A stretch of DNA of 24,435 nt from Veillonella parvula (GCA_947096075.1 CAMUQE010000010.1:1-24435); one strand, 5' to 3'; positions 7,641-16,916 are shown, counted from the stretch's first letter. Translations and numbers: made by a program. The notes: a model not told the origin generated them from the letters alone.

Positions 7641-8162
7641 TTATTGTCCATGAGCATGGGCCTCTCGCGCATAATCTGCAACAACAGAATCCCATAAACC
7701 TTGATTCTTCAAGATATATTCTACAGCCTCTCTAACAGCACCATGTCCACCATTGACGGTAGAAATAAATTTAGCTATTGATTTAACCTCTAATACCGCA
7801 TTATTTGGTGCCATTGGCAAACCTACGAGTTGAAGAGCTCCTAAATCATTAAGATCATCCCCCATGTAAGCAACCGAATCTAAGTCGATTTGATGTTTTT
7901 TACAAAGAGTTCTTAATGCTTCAGTTTTATTAGCATACCCCATAAGAAGTTCATCAAAGTGTAACTCCTTCGCACGATGCTCTACCATCGGAGATACGCG
8001 AGCCGTGATAATTGCTAGCTTTATCCCTGATTTACGAGCCGCAGTCAAGCCTAAACCATCTTTTACAGAAAAAGCTTTGAGCTCTTCTCCAGTCGATGTG
8101 TAAATTAGAGTTCCATCTGATAAAACTCCATCAACATCGAGAACAATCCATTGAATATTCAT
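7641..8162 (-). CDS. kdsC: 3-deoxy-D-manno-octulosonate 8-phosphate phosphatase
   Basis: A HAD-superfamily phosphatase that converts KDO-8-phosphate to KDO in the cytoplasm. The DxD motif is Asp9-Asp11 in VLDVDGVLSDG, and motif IV is GDDLNDLGAL at about 101-110 followed by GLPMAPNNA. There is no large cap domain and the 173-residue length is normal for the tetrameric KdsC family. The ATG overlaps the kdsD stop codon by one base (TAATG), so the pair is probably translationally coupled. With kdsB, kdsA and kdsD it makes a complete KDO supply module. Confidence 0.95.
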   Translation of the reverse strand: MNIQWIVLDVDGVLSDGTLIYTSTGEELKAFSVKDGLGLTAARKSGIKLAIITARVSPMVEHRAKELHFDELLMGYANKTEALRTLCKKHQIDLDSVAYMGDDLNDLGALQLVGLPMAPNNAVLEVKSIAKFISTVNGGHGAVREAVEYILKNQGLWDSVVADYAREAHAHGQ

Positions 8163-9133
8163 TATACAATGCCTCTACGCAATAAATCCGTGATGTGAAC
8201 AATGCCAAGACATACATTATTAGTATCAACCACTGGTAATACGGTGATAGGGCGGGGTTGATTTTTCTCCATCAAATGAAGCGCTTCTGCGGCCAGTTTA
8301 TCCTTTGTAATCGTACGCGGCATAGACGTCATCATATCCTCTACGGGCCATTCTAAAAAATTGCTGCCAGAATCAAGTCCACGACGCACATCACCATCAG
8401 TAACTAGGCCTAACAAATGTCCTTCTTCATCAATAACATTTGTAGCACCTAACCCTTTTTCTGTCATTACAAAGAGTGCATCACGAACAGTAGCCCCTTT
8501 AAATACTGTTGGATTATCTTCGCCACCATGCATAATATTTTCTACAGTCAACAATAATTTACGACCTAAGGAACCTCCTGGATGGAATACAGCAAAGTTT
8601 TCTGGAGTAAAATGATGGCGTTCCAATAAACATACTGCTAACGCATCACCTAGTGCTAGAGCAACAGTAGTACTTGTAGTAGGTGCTAGACCCAATGGAC
8701 AAGCTTCTCGTTCTACCTCTGCCAACAATACAATATCAGAATTTTTTGCTAATGTAGACTCTGGTTTCCCTACAACACAGATTAATTTAGCTCCTATGCG
8801 GCGCAGAGACGGCAAAATACTAATGATTTCTCCTGTTTCACCACTATTAGAAAATGCTAACACTACATCATCTTCAGTAATCATACCGAGATCACCATGC
8901 ACGCCTTCACCAGGATGCATAAAAAGTGCCGGTGTCCCTGTACTAGCCAAGGTAGCCGCAATTTTACGACCAATATGACCAGATTTTCCCATTCCTGTAC
9001 ATACTACACGGCCCTTACAAGCCAAAATCATATTTACAGCATTTACAAAATTGTGATCCAAACGAGAACTTAATTCTTCAATAGCACGAGCTTCCTCATG
9101 AAGCACCTGTGCCGCTTGTTCTAAAATAGTCAC
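8162..9133 (-). CDS. kdsD: D-arabinose-5-phosphate isomerase (KpsF/GutQ family)
   Basis: Interconverts ribulose-5-phosphate and arabinose-5-phosphate, the first committed precursor of KDO. An N-terminal SIS sugar-isomerase domain (about residues 35-170) has the signatures CTGMGKSGHIGRKIAATLAS and AFSNSGETGE. Two CBS domains follow (about 205-323), including TDGDVRRGLDSG. The 323-residue length is typical of the full SIS-CBS form. The start is a GTG at 9133, preceded by a G-rich AGGGGCGG rather than a classic Shine-Dalgarno, so initiation may be weaker than for its neighbours. kdsA ends 11 bases upstream. Confidence 0.94.
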   Translation of the reverse strand: MTILEQAAQVLHEEARAIEELSSRLDHNFVNAVNMILACKGRVVCTGMGKSGHIGRKIAATLASTGTPALFMHPGEGVHGDLGMITEDDVVLAFSNSGETGEIISILPSLRRIGAKLICVVGKPESTLAKNSDIVLLAEVEREACPLGLAPTTSTTVALALGDALAVCLLERHHFTPENFAVFHPGGSLGRKLLLTVENIMHGGEDNPTVFKGATVRDALFVMTEKGLGATNVIDEEGHLLGLVTDGDVRRGLDSGSNFLEWPVEDMMTSMPRTITKDKLAAEALHLMEKNQPRPITVLPVVDTNNVCLGIVHITDLLRRGIV

Positions 9134-9144
9134 AAATACCGCCC

Positions 9145-9963
9145 CTAACCTTTTACGATTTTATCAATAGCTACTAAATCACGAAGCACAGCTTCAAACT
9201 GATCTAAATACAACATATTAGGACCATCAGACAATGCTTCCTCAGGATTATCGTGTACTTCAAAGAATAACCCATCTACGCCACTAGCCACAGCCGCACG
9301 TGCCAAATTTGGTACAAATTCACGATTACCACTAGATTTAGTTCCTGCACCACCTGGCAATTGAACGCTATGAGTAGCATCAAAGATTACTGGATAGTCG
9401 AAAGAACGCATAATTGGGAAGGATCTCATGTCAACTACGAGGTTGTTATAACCAAAGCTAAAACCACGTTCGGTAAGCATAAGATTTTCATTACCTGTTT
9501 CTTTCATTTTATTTAGAACATTTTCCATGTCCTTAGGAGCCATGAATTGACCTTTTTTAACATTTACGCATTTACCAGTTTTAGCAGCGCCGTATACGAG
9601 ATCAGTTTGACGGCATAAGAAAGCAGGAATTTGTAGAATATCTAATACTTCAGCAGCAGGTTCAATTTGCTCGATAGAGTGAATGTCACTGACAACGGGC
9701 ACGTTGAGTTCCTTCTTAATAGAAGCAAGCATTTTTAATCCTTCCTCAAGACCTGGTCCGCGGAAAGAACTAAAGCTAGAGCGATTAGCTTTATCAAAGG
9801 AAGCTTTAAAAATATAAGGAACACCTAAACGTTCGCATATCTCTTTTGCTCGTTTACCGATAGCCAATGTGCGGTCATAGTCCTCAATAACACATGGACC
9901 TGCAAGGACAAATAACCCTTTGCCACCACCCACTGTAATATCTTTAATTTGAACTGTTTTCAT
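9145..9963 (-). CDS. kdsA: KDO-8-phosphate synthase, metal-dependent class
   Basis: Condenses phosphoenolpyruvate with arabinose-5-phosphate to KDO-8-phosphate. Family signatures include FKASFDKANRSS, VNVKKGQFMAPKDM and FDATHSVQLPGG. Cys24 in LAGPCVIED replaces the Asn found in the metal-independent enzymes such as that of E. coli. His198, Glu235 (FFEVHDNP) and Asp246 (SDGPNM) complete the metal-ligand set. The enzyme therefore looks like the metal-dependent class. Length 272 is typical. Its ATG immediately follows the kdsB stop codon (TAAATG), with GAGGAG inside the kdsB end as ribosome binding site. Confidence 0.96.
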   Translation of the reverse strand: MKTVQIKDITVGGGKGLFVLAGPCVIEDYDRTLAIGKRAKEICERLGVPYIFKASFDKANRSSFSSFRGPGLEEGLKMLASIKKELNVPVVSDIHSIEQIEPAAEVLDILQIPAFLCRQTDLVYGAAKTGKCVNVKKGQFMAPKDMENVLNKMKETGNENLMLTERGFSFGYNNLVVDMRSFPIMRSFDYPVIFDATHSVQLPGGAGTKSSGNREFVPNLARAAVASGVDGLFFEVHDNPEEALSDGPNMLYLDQFEAVLRDLVAIDKIVKG

Positions 9964-10695
9964 TTATTTCTCCTCTTGCTCGTAAATTGCATTAACACGA
10001 GCTAAGTCTTCAGGTGTATCAACACCGATAAAGCGTTTATTCGTTAGAATAACACGAATTGTATAACCATTCTCCAAAGCACGTAATTGTTCTAGAGATT
10101 CTGTTTGCTCCGCCGGAGTTGGTTCCATCTTGGCGTAGTTCAATAAGAATTCTCTACGATATGCATAGATGCCAATATGTTTTAGTGGCGGACGCACAAA
10201 GTCATGGCGAGGATATGGGATTAAAGATCTAGAAAAATACATCGCATCATTACGATTATTTAAAATGACCTTTACCGCTGATGGCTCCTCATACTCTTCC
10301 TCTAATAAAGGAGTAGCTACTGTGGCCATCTGTAAGTTTGGATCTTCCTCAAATAGATGTGCCAAGTCATCAATAAGATTTGGATCAATCATCGGTTCAT
10401 CACCTTGGACATTGATAACAACATCTAAGTCTGTATAATGACTAGCAACCTCTGCTAATCGATCCGTTCCTGTAGGGTGATTAGGATCTGTCATCATAAC
10501 AGTTCCCCCAAACTGTTGTACTGCAGAATATACGCGGTTATCATCAGTGGCTACAATTGTACATACTGTCTTTGTAGCTTGTGATACCCTTGCATAAACC
10601 CGTTCAATCATAGGTTTACCTGCAATATCAGCTAATGGTTTGCCTGGTAATCTTGTAGAACCATAACGCGCAGGAATAACACATCCAAACTTCAC
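9964..10695 (-). CDS. kdsB: CMP-KDO synthetase
   Basis: 3-deoxy-manno-octulosonate cytidylyltransferase, which activates KDO with CTP for transfer to lipid A. The nucleotide-binding motif PARYGSTRLPGKPL lies at about residues 8-21. VINVQGDEPMI, YFSRSLIPYPR and HIGIYAYRREFL are characteristic, and the C-terminus carries GVDTPEDL. Length 243 is normal. The start is a GTG at 10695, with only a modest G-rich site (ATGGGG) upstream. It is separated from lpxK by 44 bases, one of the larger gaps in this run, and that gap contains a small inverted repeat and a TATAAT. Confidence 0.96.
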   Translation of the reverse strand: MKFGCVIPARYGSTRLPGKPLADIAGKPMIERVYARVSQATKTVCTIVATDDNRVYSAVQQFGGTVMMTDPNHPTGTDRLAEVASHYTDLDVVINVQGDEPMIDPNLIDDLAHLFEEDPNLQMATVATPLLEEEYEEPSAVKVILNNRNDAMYFSRSLIPYPRHDFVRPPLKHIGIYAYRREFLLNYAKMEPTPAEQTESLEQLRALENGYTIRVILTNKRFIGVDTPEDLARVNAIYEQEEK

Positions 10696-10719
10696 GATAA
10701 AACCCCATTTCTGTTATTC

Positions 10720-10740
10720 GTGTATCTTATTATTATACAC
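10720..10740 (-). repeat. Short inverted repeat with TATAAT between lpxK and kdsB
   Basis: GTGTAT (10720-10725) and ATACAC (10735-10740) form a 6-bp stem with a 9-nt loop. On the minus strand the same site contains a perfect TATAAT (10737-10732), but no good -35 is present at 16-18 bases. It may be a weak internal promoter for the kds genes, an RNA hairpin, or chance in AT-rich DNA. Confidence 0.25.
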
Positions 10741-11852
10741 TAAATCTCTAAATTTTCTATGAATTCTTGTTTCCCAGAAATAAATTCAATCCCTATAGAT
10801 AGCACCAGAATCGGTATTTTCAAGTCTTCAATTGCATGCAACTGACTCAACTTAACTGCATCCTTTTCTGTAATACAAATAGCATCAGCTTGATGAGCAA
10901 ATGCTTCTTTCCAAATCTCAACTACATCATCATTTGAAAAGTCATGATGATCCCCAAATGGCACAGTATGGACAACATTATACCCTACATCAGTCAACGT
11001 TTGTGTAAAGGATTGAGGGTTTCCGATTCCACTTACAGCCATAATGCGTTGTTCCTTATAAGCATCTACAGAAGCCCCAACAGAGCCATTAGCCCACTCA
11101 TCTAAGGTATACATAAATTGCGGTTTATGTGTTGTTTCATAAACAGGTACATTGGGAATCATCTGAGTTAATCGCTTTCGAATGCCAGATACAATACCTG
11201 GTGCTACTTGATCAACCTTCGTAAGAACGATAATATTAGCGCGCTGTAAACCACTAAGTGGTTCACGTAATAGTCCCCGTGGCAATACATGTTCATAGCC
11301 AAACGGATTGGATGCATCGATTAGTACAATATCAATATCTCTTGCTAGTGCACGATGTTGAAAGCCATCATCCATAATAAGACAATCGGCACCTAACTCA
11401 TTAATAGCGATTTCTGCAGATTTGGAACGTTCACGTCCAATGATTACATTAGATTTTTGTAAAACCTTAGCCAGTAACCAAGCCTCATCACCACTGATAG
11501 ATGGCTCGACAAGCATTGTTCCGTCTTTAGAAATAATAATATTTTTGTTATTATCTTCTGCACGGTACCCACGACTAAGAACAGTAGGATGAAGCCCCTT
11601 TTGAGTAAGCACATCACAAATAAATCGCACCATCGGTGTTTTTCCAGTACCACCAGCCGTAATGTTGCCAACGCTGATTACAGGCACTGTAACTTTTGTA
11701 ACGCCTTTACCCTCATCAAATCGAGCATTGCGTATTGATACAGCCTTCTCATAACCTTTACTCAAAAGGCCTAAACTGGAACGAGCTATATCACCTAATA
11801 CGGATTGATCTTCACCACTAACGATGGATTTGAATAATGCTTCCCCACTCAT
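10740..11852 (-). CDS. lpxK: Tetraacyldisaccharide 4'-kinase
   Basis: Phosphorylates the 4' position of the lipid A disaccharide to give lipid IVA, at the inner membrane. The P-loop is AGGTGKTP (about residues 66-73) within SVGNITAGGTGKTPMVRF, the diagnostic LpxK context. Other family features are LSRGYR, DEAWLLAK, MDDGFQHRALARDIDIVLID and the C-terminal ITEKDAVKL. Length 370 is within the family range. The ATG at 11852 has AGGAGG 8 bases upstream. It follows waaA after 55 bases and precedes kdsB. Confidence 0.95.
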   Translation of the reverse strand: MSGEALFKSIVSGEDQSVLGDIARSSLGLLSKGYEKAVSIRNARFDEGKGVTKVTVPVISVGNITAGGTGKTPMVRFICDVLTQKGLHPTVLSRGYRAEDNNKNIIISKDGTMLVEPSISGDEAWLLAKVLQKSNVIIGRERSKSAEIAINELGADCLIMDDGFQHRALARDIDIVLIDASNPFGYEHVLPRGLLREPLSGLQRANIIVLTKVDQVAPGIVSGIRKRLTQMIPNVPVYETTHKPQFMYTLDEWANGSVGASVDAYKEQRIMAVSGIGNPQSFTQTLTDVGYNVVHTVPFGDHHDFSNDDVVEIWKEAFAHQADAICITEKDAVKLSQLHAIEDLKIPILVLSIGIEFISGKQEFIENLEI

Positions 11853-11881
11853 AGGTGACTCCTCCTATTATGTAATACAGT

Positions 11882-11905
11882 AGACTAATCTAACAAATTT
11901 AGTCT
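11882..11905 (-). repeat. Intercistronic stem-loop between waaA and lpxK
   Basis: A 7-bp inverted repeat (AGACTAA at 11882-11888, TTAGTCT at 11899-11905) with a 10-nt loop can be extended by about four pairs past a one-base bulge. No U tract follows on the minus strand, so it does not look like a full terminator. It may be an RNA processing or stability element, or chance. Confidence 0.3.
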
Positions 11906-11907
11906 TA

Positions 11908-13212
11908 CTACGGAATAATTTGATGTTTCTCAAATAGCAAGCGCAACTCTTGTGTATTACGCCGCGTAGCACCACGATTTTCTTTAATGATATCTAGACA
12001 GTTTTGCCCCATCTCGTTAGCCAAGTCTCTATCCTTACACAAATGCAAGACCATAGCGGTTAGCTCTTTGCCATTCTTCACTTGCTCACAAGCATTTCGA
12101 GAATTTAATAAGGCGAAAATTTCTTTAAAGTTAAACATATGAGGACCAACCAAAATTGGCTTACCATGTGCAGCTGGTTCCAAAATATTATGACCTCCAG
12201 TTTTAACAAGAGAGCCACCAACAAAGATAATATCGCCTAAGCTATACAGTCGTCCAAGTTCACCAATGGTATCTAAAACGACAACGGGAATACCTTCATG
12301 AACGGGCTCTTTCATATCACTACGACAAATAGCACTCAATTCATAACGCTTTGCAATATTTTGTACATCATGACCGCGATAAATCTCGCGAGGTGCAATC
12401 AATAAACGGGCTTGTGGATACTCTTTCAATACTTGCTTAAAAGTTTCAAAAATAGCCTCTTCTTCACCTTTGTGAGTACTACCTGCAATAATGATAGGAT
12501 GATTATTCCCAAAGCCAAACTCATCGAGAAGAGCTTGTTTTTCTTCATATGATACGGTGGCATATGTTTGATCGTATTTCATATTACCTGTTACGGTAAT
12601 ATCAGGTGTATGAGCACCTAAACTTTCAATATACGCCGCATCAAATTTGGACTGCATGCAGAAACGCTCAATAGAGCGTAACATTTCACGCGTAAAAGCA
12701 CTGATATACTTATAACGTTTCATACTGCGATCTGAAATGCGTCCATTAACCATCATAACTGGAATGTTTTCCGATTCGGCAATACGCAAGAAGTTTGGCC
12801 AAATTTCAGTTTCTACGAGTAAAATAGTAATCGGCTTAATAATATGTAAAATTTTACGAGTTAAATACGGCAGATCAAGGGGAAAGAATATAATTCCTTC
12901 TGCTTCAGGAATGATACGATGAGCCATAGCATGACCAGTAGCAGTAACTACGGACACAACCACAACAGCTTCAGGAAATTCCTTTTTAACCTCTTTTACC
13001 AATGGACTGGTAGCCACAATTTCCCCTACGGAAGCGGCGTGAATCCAAATAGCACGACGCCCTTCAATTTTCTTTAATAGCGAAGCGGGCATATAGCCTG
13101 CACTTTGTTTGATACGCTCATAAAAGCCATCTTCAAAGGCAAGTCGGTATAAAATAACCGGAATCAAGCCTATCCAATAAAATATGAGCAATACGTTATA
13201 TATCCAGTACAT
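11908..13212 (-). CDS. waaA: KDO transferase
   Basis: 3-deoxy-D-manno-octulosonic acid transferase (KdtA, family GT30), which attaches KDO to lipid IVA at the cytoplasmic face of the inner membrane. There is an N-terminal membrane anchor (about residues 4-24), the catalytic Glu64 in HAASVGEI, and a C-terminal GT-B domain with FVGGSLVKTGGHNILEPAA and GKPILVGPHMFNF. Length 434 is typical. The ATG at 13212 starts 2 bases after the msbA stop with AAAGGAT as binding site. How many KDO residues it adds cannot be predicted from sequence. Confidence 0.96.
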   Translation of the reverse strand: MYWIYNVLLIFYWIGLIPVILYRLAFEDGFYERIKQSAGYMPASLLKKIEGRRAIWIHAASVGEIVATSPLVKEVKKEFPEAVVVVSVVTATGHAMAHRIIPEAEGIIFFPLDLPYLTRKILHIIKPITILLVETEIWPNFLRIAESENIPVMMVNGRISDRSMKRYKYISAFTREMLRSIERFCMQSKFDAAYIESLGAHTPDITVTGNMKYDQTYATVSYEEKQALLDEFGFGNNHPIIIAGSTHKGEEEAIFETFKQVLKEYPQARLLIAPREIYRGHDVQNIAKRYELSAICRSDMKEPVHEGIPVVVLDTIGELGRLYSLGDIIFVGGSLVKTGGHNILEPAAHGKPILVGPHMFNFKEIFALLNSRNACEQVKNGKELTAMVLHLCKDRDLANEMGQNCLDIIKENRGATRRNTQELRLLFEKHQIIP

Positions 13213-13214
13213 GG

Positions 13215-14945
13215 TTATCCTTTATTGGAGAATTGAACGGAATAAAGATGATTGTACAATCCGCCGTCAACAGCTAATAGCTCTTGGTGAGTCCCCTGCT
13301 CTACCAAGCGACCTTGATTAAGTACAACAATTTGATGAGCATTTTGAACAGTGCTCAATCTATGGGCAATGACAAATGCCGTACGTCCTTTCATGAGACG
13401 ATCTAACGCCTCTTGTACAAGCTTTTCACTCTCAGTATCTAAAGCAGATGTAGCTTCATCTAAAATTAGAATTCGAGGATCTTTTAAAATAGCACGTGCG
13501 ATAGCAACCCGTTGACGTTGTCCACCAGATAGCGAACTGCCTCGTTCACCTACAATCGTATCGAGACCATCAGGCATTTTTTCAACGAACTCAAGTACGT
13601 TAGCCGCTTTAGCCGCTTCATACACTTCTTCATCGGAGGCATCTAAACGACCATACAAGATGTTCTCTTTGATAGTAGCATTGAATAAAACTGTTTCTTG
13701 TGGTACAAGACCAATTTGTTCACGCAAGGATTTAAAAGTAACATCTTTCACGTCATAACCATCAATTGTAATAGAACCACCGGTTACATCATAAAAACGA
13801 GGTAATAGGTTAGCGAGAGTTGTCTTACCTGCACCGGATGGACCAACAAGGGCCACACTTTCACCAGCCTTAACAGACAAGGTGAAGTTTTCCAATGCAG
13901 CCTTTTCACCACCATAGGAGAAGGAAACATTGTTGAATTCTACATTACCTGTAATATTAGGCAATATAACAGCATCGGTTTTCTCCACAACATCTGTTTT
14001 AGTATCTAAAATCTCAAATACGCGGTCAGCAGCAGCCAATGCTTTTTGAATATTACCATACACTTGGCTCAAACGTTTTACAGGATTGGACAAGTTAATC
14101 GCATAAATCAAGAAGGCAATCAAAGAACCAGCCGTGATGGCACCTGTTACTACGGAGTAACCACCGTACCAAAGGATGACCGCTACAGCGATTGCCGCAG
14201 AAAACTCAACCATTGGACTTAACAAACTAGTCAATTTAGTAGCTTTAATAACCGCTTTAAAGTTGCGATCATTTTCATCTTCAAAACGCTTACGCTCAAA
14301 ATCTTCACGAGCAAAGGATTTTACAACGCGAACTGCACTAATTACCTCTTGTAAAAGTGCCGTAATATCAGCTACACGCCCTTGGACATCATGCCCCGCC
14401 ACGCGAAGCTTCTTACCAAAAACATTGATAATCACTAAAACTACGGGAACCGTAATAAAAGTAACTAACGTCAATTTCCAGTCAATGAGAAGCATGGACA
14501 CCAAGGAACCGATAAGTGTTACAGATTCAGTGATAAAAGAAATCAAGTTATCTACCACGGCCGTTTGCAATGCAGCTACATCATTTGTAAGATTACTCAT
14601 GATAACGCCCGTTTTGCGGCGATCAAAGTAAGATAAACTTAATCTTTGTAAGTGATTAAAAATAGCCTCACGGACATCGATAATCACGCGCTGTCCGATG
14701 TAGGACATGTTATAGGTTTGACCATAGGTAGCAAAGCCACGAATTAAGAAGATGAGTATGATAGCACCTACAATGAGGTTCAACATAAACATATTCTTTT
14801 CATCTAACACTTGGTCTACTACATTCTTAATCAGCCAAGGTACTACCAAATAGGCTGCAGCGGCGACAATCATGCAGAACACTGCAAAAAGCATCCGCTT
14901 ATAATAAGGCTTTACAAAATATAAGAGCCTAGAATAACTATTCAT
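13215..14945 (-). CDS. msbA: Lipid A flippase MsbA-type ABC transporter
   Basis: A half-transporter expected to flip the lipid A-core precursor across the inner membrane as a homodimer. Six transmembrane helices fill about residues 1-310. The ATPase domain follows, with Walker A GPSGAGKT (around residues 370-380), signature LSGGQRQR, Walker B ILILDEATSALD and H-loop IAHRLST. The assignment as MsbA rather than a drug exporter rests mainly on its place between lpxB and waaA. The start is the ATG at 14945, with AAGGAG 7 bases upstream, giving 576 residues; the open frame extends 10 codons further without a binding site. It overlaps the end of lpxB by 8 bases. Confidence 0.93.
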   Translation of the reverse strand: MNSYSRLLYFVKPYYKRMLFAVFCMIVAAAAYLVVPWLIKNVVDQVLDEKNMFMLNLIVGAIILIFLIRGFATYGQTYNMSYIGQRVIIDVREAIFNHLQRLSLSYFDRRKTGVIMSNLTNDVAALQTAVVDNLISFITESVTLIGSLVSMLLIDWKLTLVTFITVPVVLVIINVFGKKLRVAGHDVQGRVADITALLQEVISAVRVVKSFAREDFERKRFEDENDRNFKAVIKATKLTSLLSPMVEFSAAIAVAVILWYGGYSVVTGAITAGSLIAFLIYAINLSNPVKRLSQVYGNIQKALAAADRVFEILDTKTDVVEKTDAVILPNITGNVEFNNVSFSYGGEKAALENFTLSVKAGESVALVGPSGAGKTTLANLLPRFYDVTGGSITIDGYDVKDVTFKSLREQIGLVPQETVLFNATIKENILYGRLDASDEEVYEAAKAANVLEFVEKMPDGLDTIVGERGSSLSGGQRQRVAIARAILKDPRILILDEATSALDTESEKLVQEALDRLMKGRTAFVIAHRLSTVQNAHQIVVLNQGRLVEQGTHQELLAVDGGLYNHLYSVQFSNKG

Positions 14946-16080
14946 TACATTTCTCCTTACCGAGATTATATACAAGATGTGCTACCCGTTTTACTGCACC
15001 AGGCTCACCTAATTTATGACGTACTTCGCGCAATTCACTGCGCATAGCTTCATTTTTGTCTACATCGCTGAGCAATGGTTCTATCAAAGACACAATTGCG
15101 TCTGGAGTGACAGCATCTTGTAATAATTCGGGAATGACTTCTTTACCCGCTACAATATTAGGCAAGCCCACATGTGTTACATTCACAACCATCTTACCAA
15201 TACCATACGTAATTGGAGATACACGATACAATAATACCGTTGGCAATTCCATCATAGCCGTTTCTAATGTAGCGGTTCCTGATGCGGCAAGGCACACATC
15301 ACAAATCTGCATCAAGTCATATGTATGGTCTTCCGTAATCGTAACAGGCACCTTATGAACATCGATAAACTCTTCTAGCTCACTTCGATCAATTGTATGT
15401 GCTCGAGGCAAGAAGAATTGAACATCTTCATGCTTCGCCATCAATTGCTCACCACTTTTTAACATCGTATCAAGTAAGGATAAAACCTCTTGTTTACGAC
15501 TGCCAGGCATGAGCAATACCTTTTTAGCCTCTTTGCGAGCCCCAAAGTATTCTTCGGCCGCATCCTTGGTCATCGTAGGATGTACGATATCGAGTAAAGG
15601 ATGACCTACAAAATCTACATCACATTTATACTTGCGATACGCTTCAGCTTCAAATGGAAAAATAGATGCGACCTTAGTTACATACTTACGGATTGTATTA
15701 CCTCGACTACTATGCCACGCCCAAATCGTTGGAGCAATATAATACAAAACAGGAATCCCCAGTTCATGAGCCACCGCAGCTAATTTCATATTAAAACCTG
15801 GATAATCTACACAAACGAGAATATCTGGTTTTTCCTTCATCATGACACGTTTCAAGTACGTGCGCAGCTTAAAGAATTTTGGCAATGATTTCACAATCTC
15901 TACAATACCAATGACACCAAGATTCTTAATTTCATACACGATACGAACACCAGCGCGTTCCATCAGGGTGCCACCCATACCAAACATCTCTACAGAAGGA
16001 TCTATTTCTCTCAATGCATTGGCTACACTTGCCGCATGAGTATCGCCGGAAGCTTCACCGGCGGAAAACATGACTTTCAT
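14938..16080 (-). CDS. lpxB: Lipid-A-disaccharide synthase
   Basis: A glycosyltransferase (family GT19) joining UDP-2,3-diacylglucosamine and lipid X into the lipid A disaccharide. The N-terminal MFSAGEASGDTHAA motif is diagnostic. YYIAPTIWAW, PFEAEAYRKY, FVGHPLLD, LLMPGSRKQEV and ASGTATLETAM are all characteristic. Length 380 is usual. The ATG overlaps the lpxI stop by one base (TAATG), so lpxI and lpxB, which act in consecutive steps, are probably translationally coupled. Confidence 0.97.
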   Translation of the reverse strand: MKVMFSAGEASGDTHAASVANALREIDPSVEMFGMGGTLMERAGVRIVYEIKNLGVIGIVEIVKSLPKFFKLRTYLKRVMMKEKPDILVCVDYPGFNMKLAAVAHELGIPVLYYIAPTIWAWHSSRGNTIRKYVTKVASIFPFEAEAYRKYKCDVDFVGHPLLDIVHPTMTKDAAEEYFGARKEAKKVLLMPGSRKQEVLSLLDTMLKSGEQLMAKHEDVQFFLPRAHTIDRSELEEFIDVHKVPVTITEDHTYDLMQICDVCLAASGTATLETAMMELPTVLLYRVSPITYGIGKMVVNVTHVGLPNIVAGKEVIPELLQDAVTPDAIVSLIEPLLSDVDKNEAMRSELREVRHKLGEPGAVKRVAHLVYNLGKEKCNE

Positions 16081-16916
16081 TATGCATCCTTTCTGGAATT
16101 TACAAATTCTTGGTCTACAGCACAGATAACAATACCATGACGATCTGCCATATTAAGCACGTCTTGTTGTTGTACGAAAATAGTCTTTTCCGCTTCTACA
16201 GCTAGCACCTTACAACCGCTATCAATCATAGACATGAGAGTTTTTATGCCTACTGCTGGCACATCAAAGCGTACGTCTTGATTTGGTTTTTCTGTTTTAA
16301 CAACAATCGCATCTCCGCGCCCCAGTTCTCCACCTCTCAAGATACACTTGTCAGTCCCTTCAATGGCTTCAATTGCCATGACCGCCTTATGTTTAACAAC
16401 AACGGTTTGACCAATATCAAGGCCCCCCATTTGTTTAGCTAATTCAAAACCAAAACAAATGTCAGCCCATTGCTCATCTGTAGGTTGTGCTTTTGAAAGC
16501 ACTCCTACCTTTGGCATAAAAGGTTTCAAGTATGCTGTTTGATCTAATACTTTAAAGCCTTCCCGTTCGATTTCATCAACGATGGCAAGCATAATCGTAT
16601 CATCTTTACGATTTTTGAGCCGCTTTAAAACGCCTAATGTTTTTAAATCAGGAAATGTAAGGCCTTTAAAGAGAATCTCTTTAGTGACTTTTCCAAGCAT
16701 AGTTAACTCTTGAACCTCTTCTTTTTTCAAGGTTTTAAAGATTTTACCTAGTTTAGCAACACCAATATCATAGAAAGCATCAGCCTCAGCCTTTAGAGCT
16801 GGGTCAATATCAGGTACTACACCGATAACAACCACCTCGTGGCCCAATACATGAGCGGCACGCATGAATTCTACAGGCAAAACACCAATGCCCGCAATTA
16901 ATCCTACCTTTGCCAA
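16080..16916 (-). CDS. lpxI: UDP-2,3-diacylglucosamine pyrophosphatase, LpxI type
   Basis: Hydrolyses UDP-2,3-diacylglucosamine to lipid X, the step before LpxB. The protein is of the LpxI (DUF1009) family, not the calcineurin-like LpxH family. It starts KVGLIAGIGVLPVEFMRAA, has LTMLGKVTKEILF in the N-terminal domain, and has AVEAEKTIFV in the C-terminal domain. Length 278 is typical. The start is a TTG at 16916, supported by AGGAGGT with 6-base spacing; no ATG fits as well. It is first in the long minus-strand run. No lpxH or lpxG is visible in the window, so LpxI may be the sole enzyme for this step. Confidence 0.94.
   Translation of the reverse strand: MAKVGLIAGIGVLPVEFMRAAHVLGHEVVVIGVVPDIDPALKAEADAFYDIGVAKLGKIFKTLKKEEVQELTMLGKVTKEILFKGLTFPDLKTLGVLKRLKNRKDDTIMLAIVDEIEREGFKVLDQTAYLKPFMPKVGVLSKAQPTDEQWADICFGFELAKQMGGLDIGQTVVVKHKAVMAIEAIEGTDKCILRGGELGRGDAIVVKTEKPNQDVRFDVPAVGIKTLMSMIDSGCKVLAVEAEKTIFVQQQDVLNMADRHGIVICAVDQEFVNSRKDA

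Noticed and set aside
7627..7695. A 23-residue N-terminal extension of the first acyltransferase with several cysteines
   Set aside because: It overlaps the kdsC end, lacks a ribosome binding site, and the ATG at 7626 has an ideal one.
14176..14631. A 151-residue plus-strand open frame
   Set aside because: It is antisense to the msbA membrane domain, with Ser/Thr/Lys-rich shadow composition.
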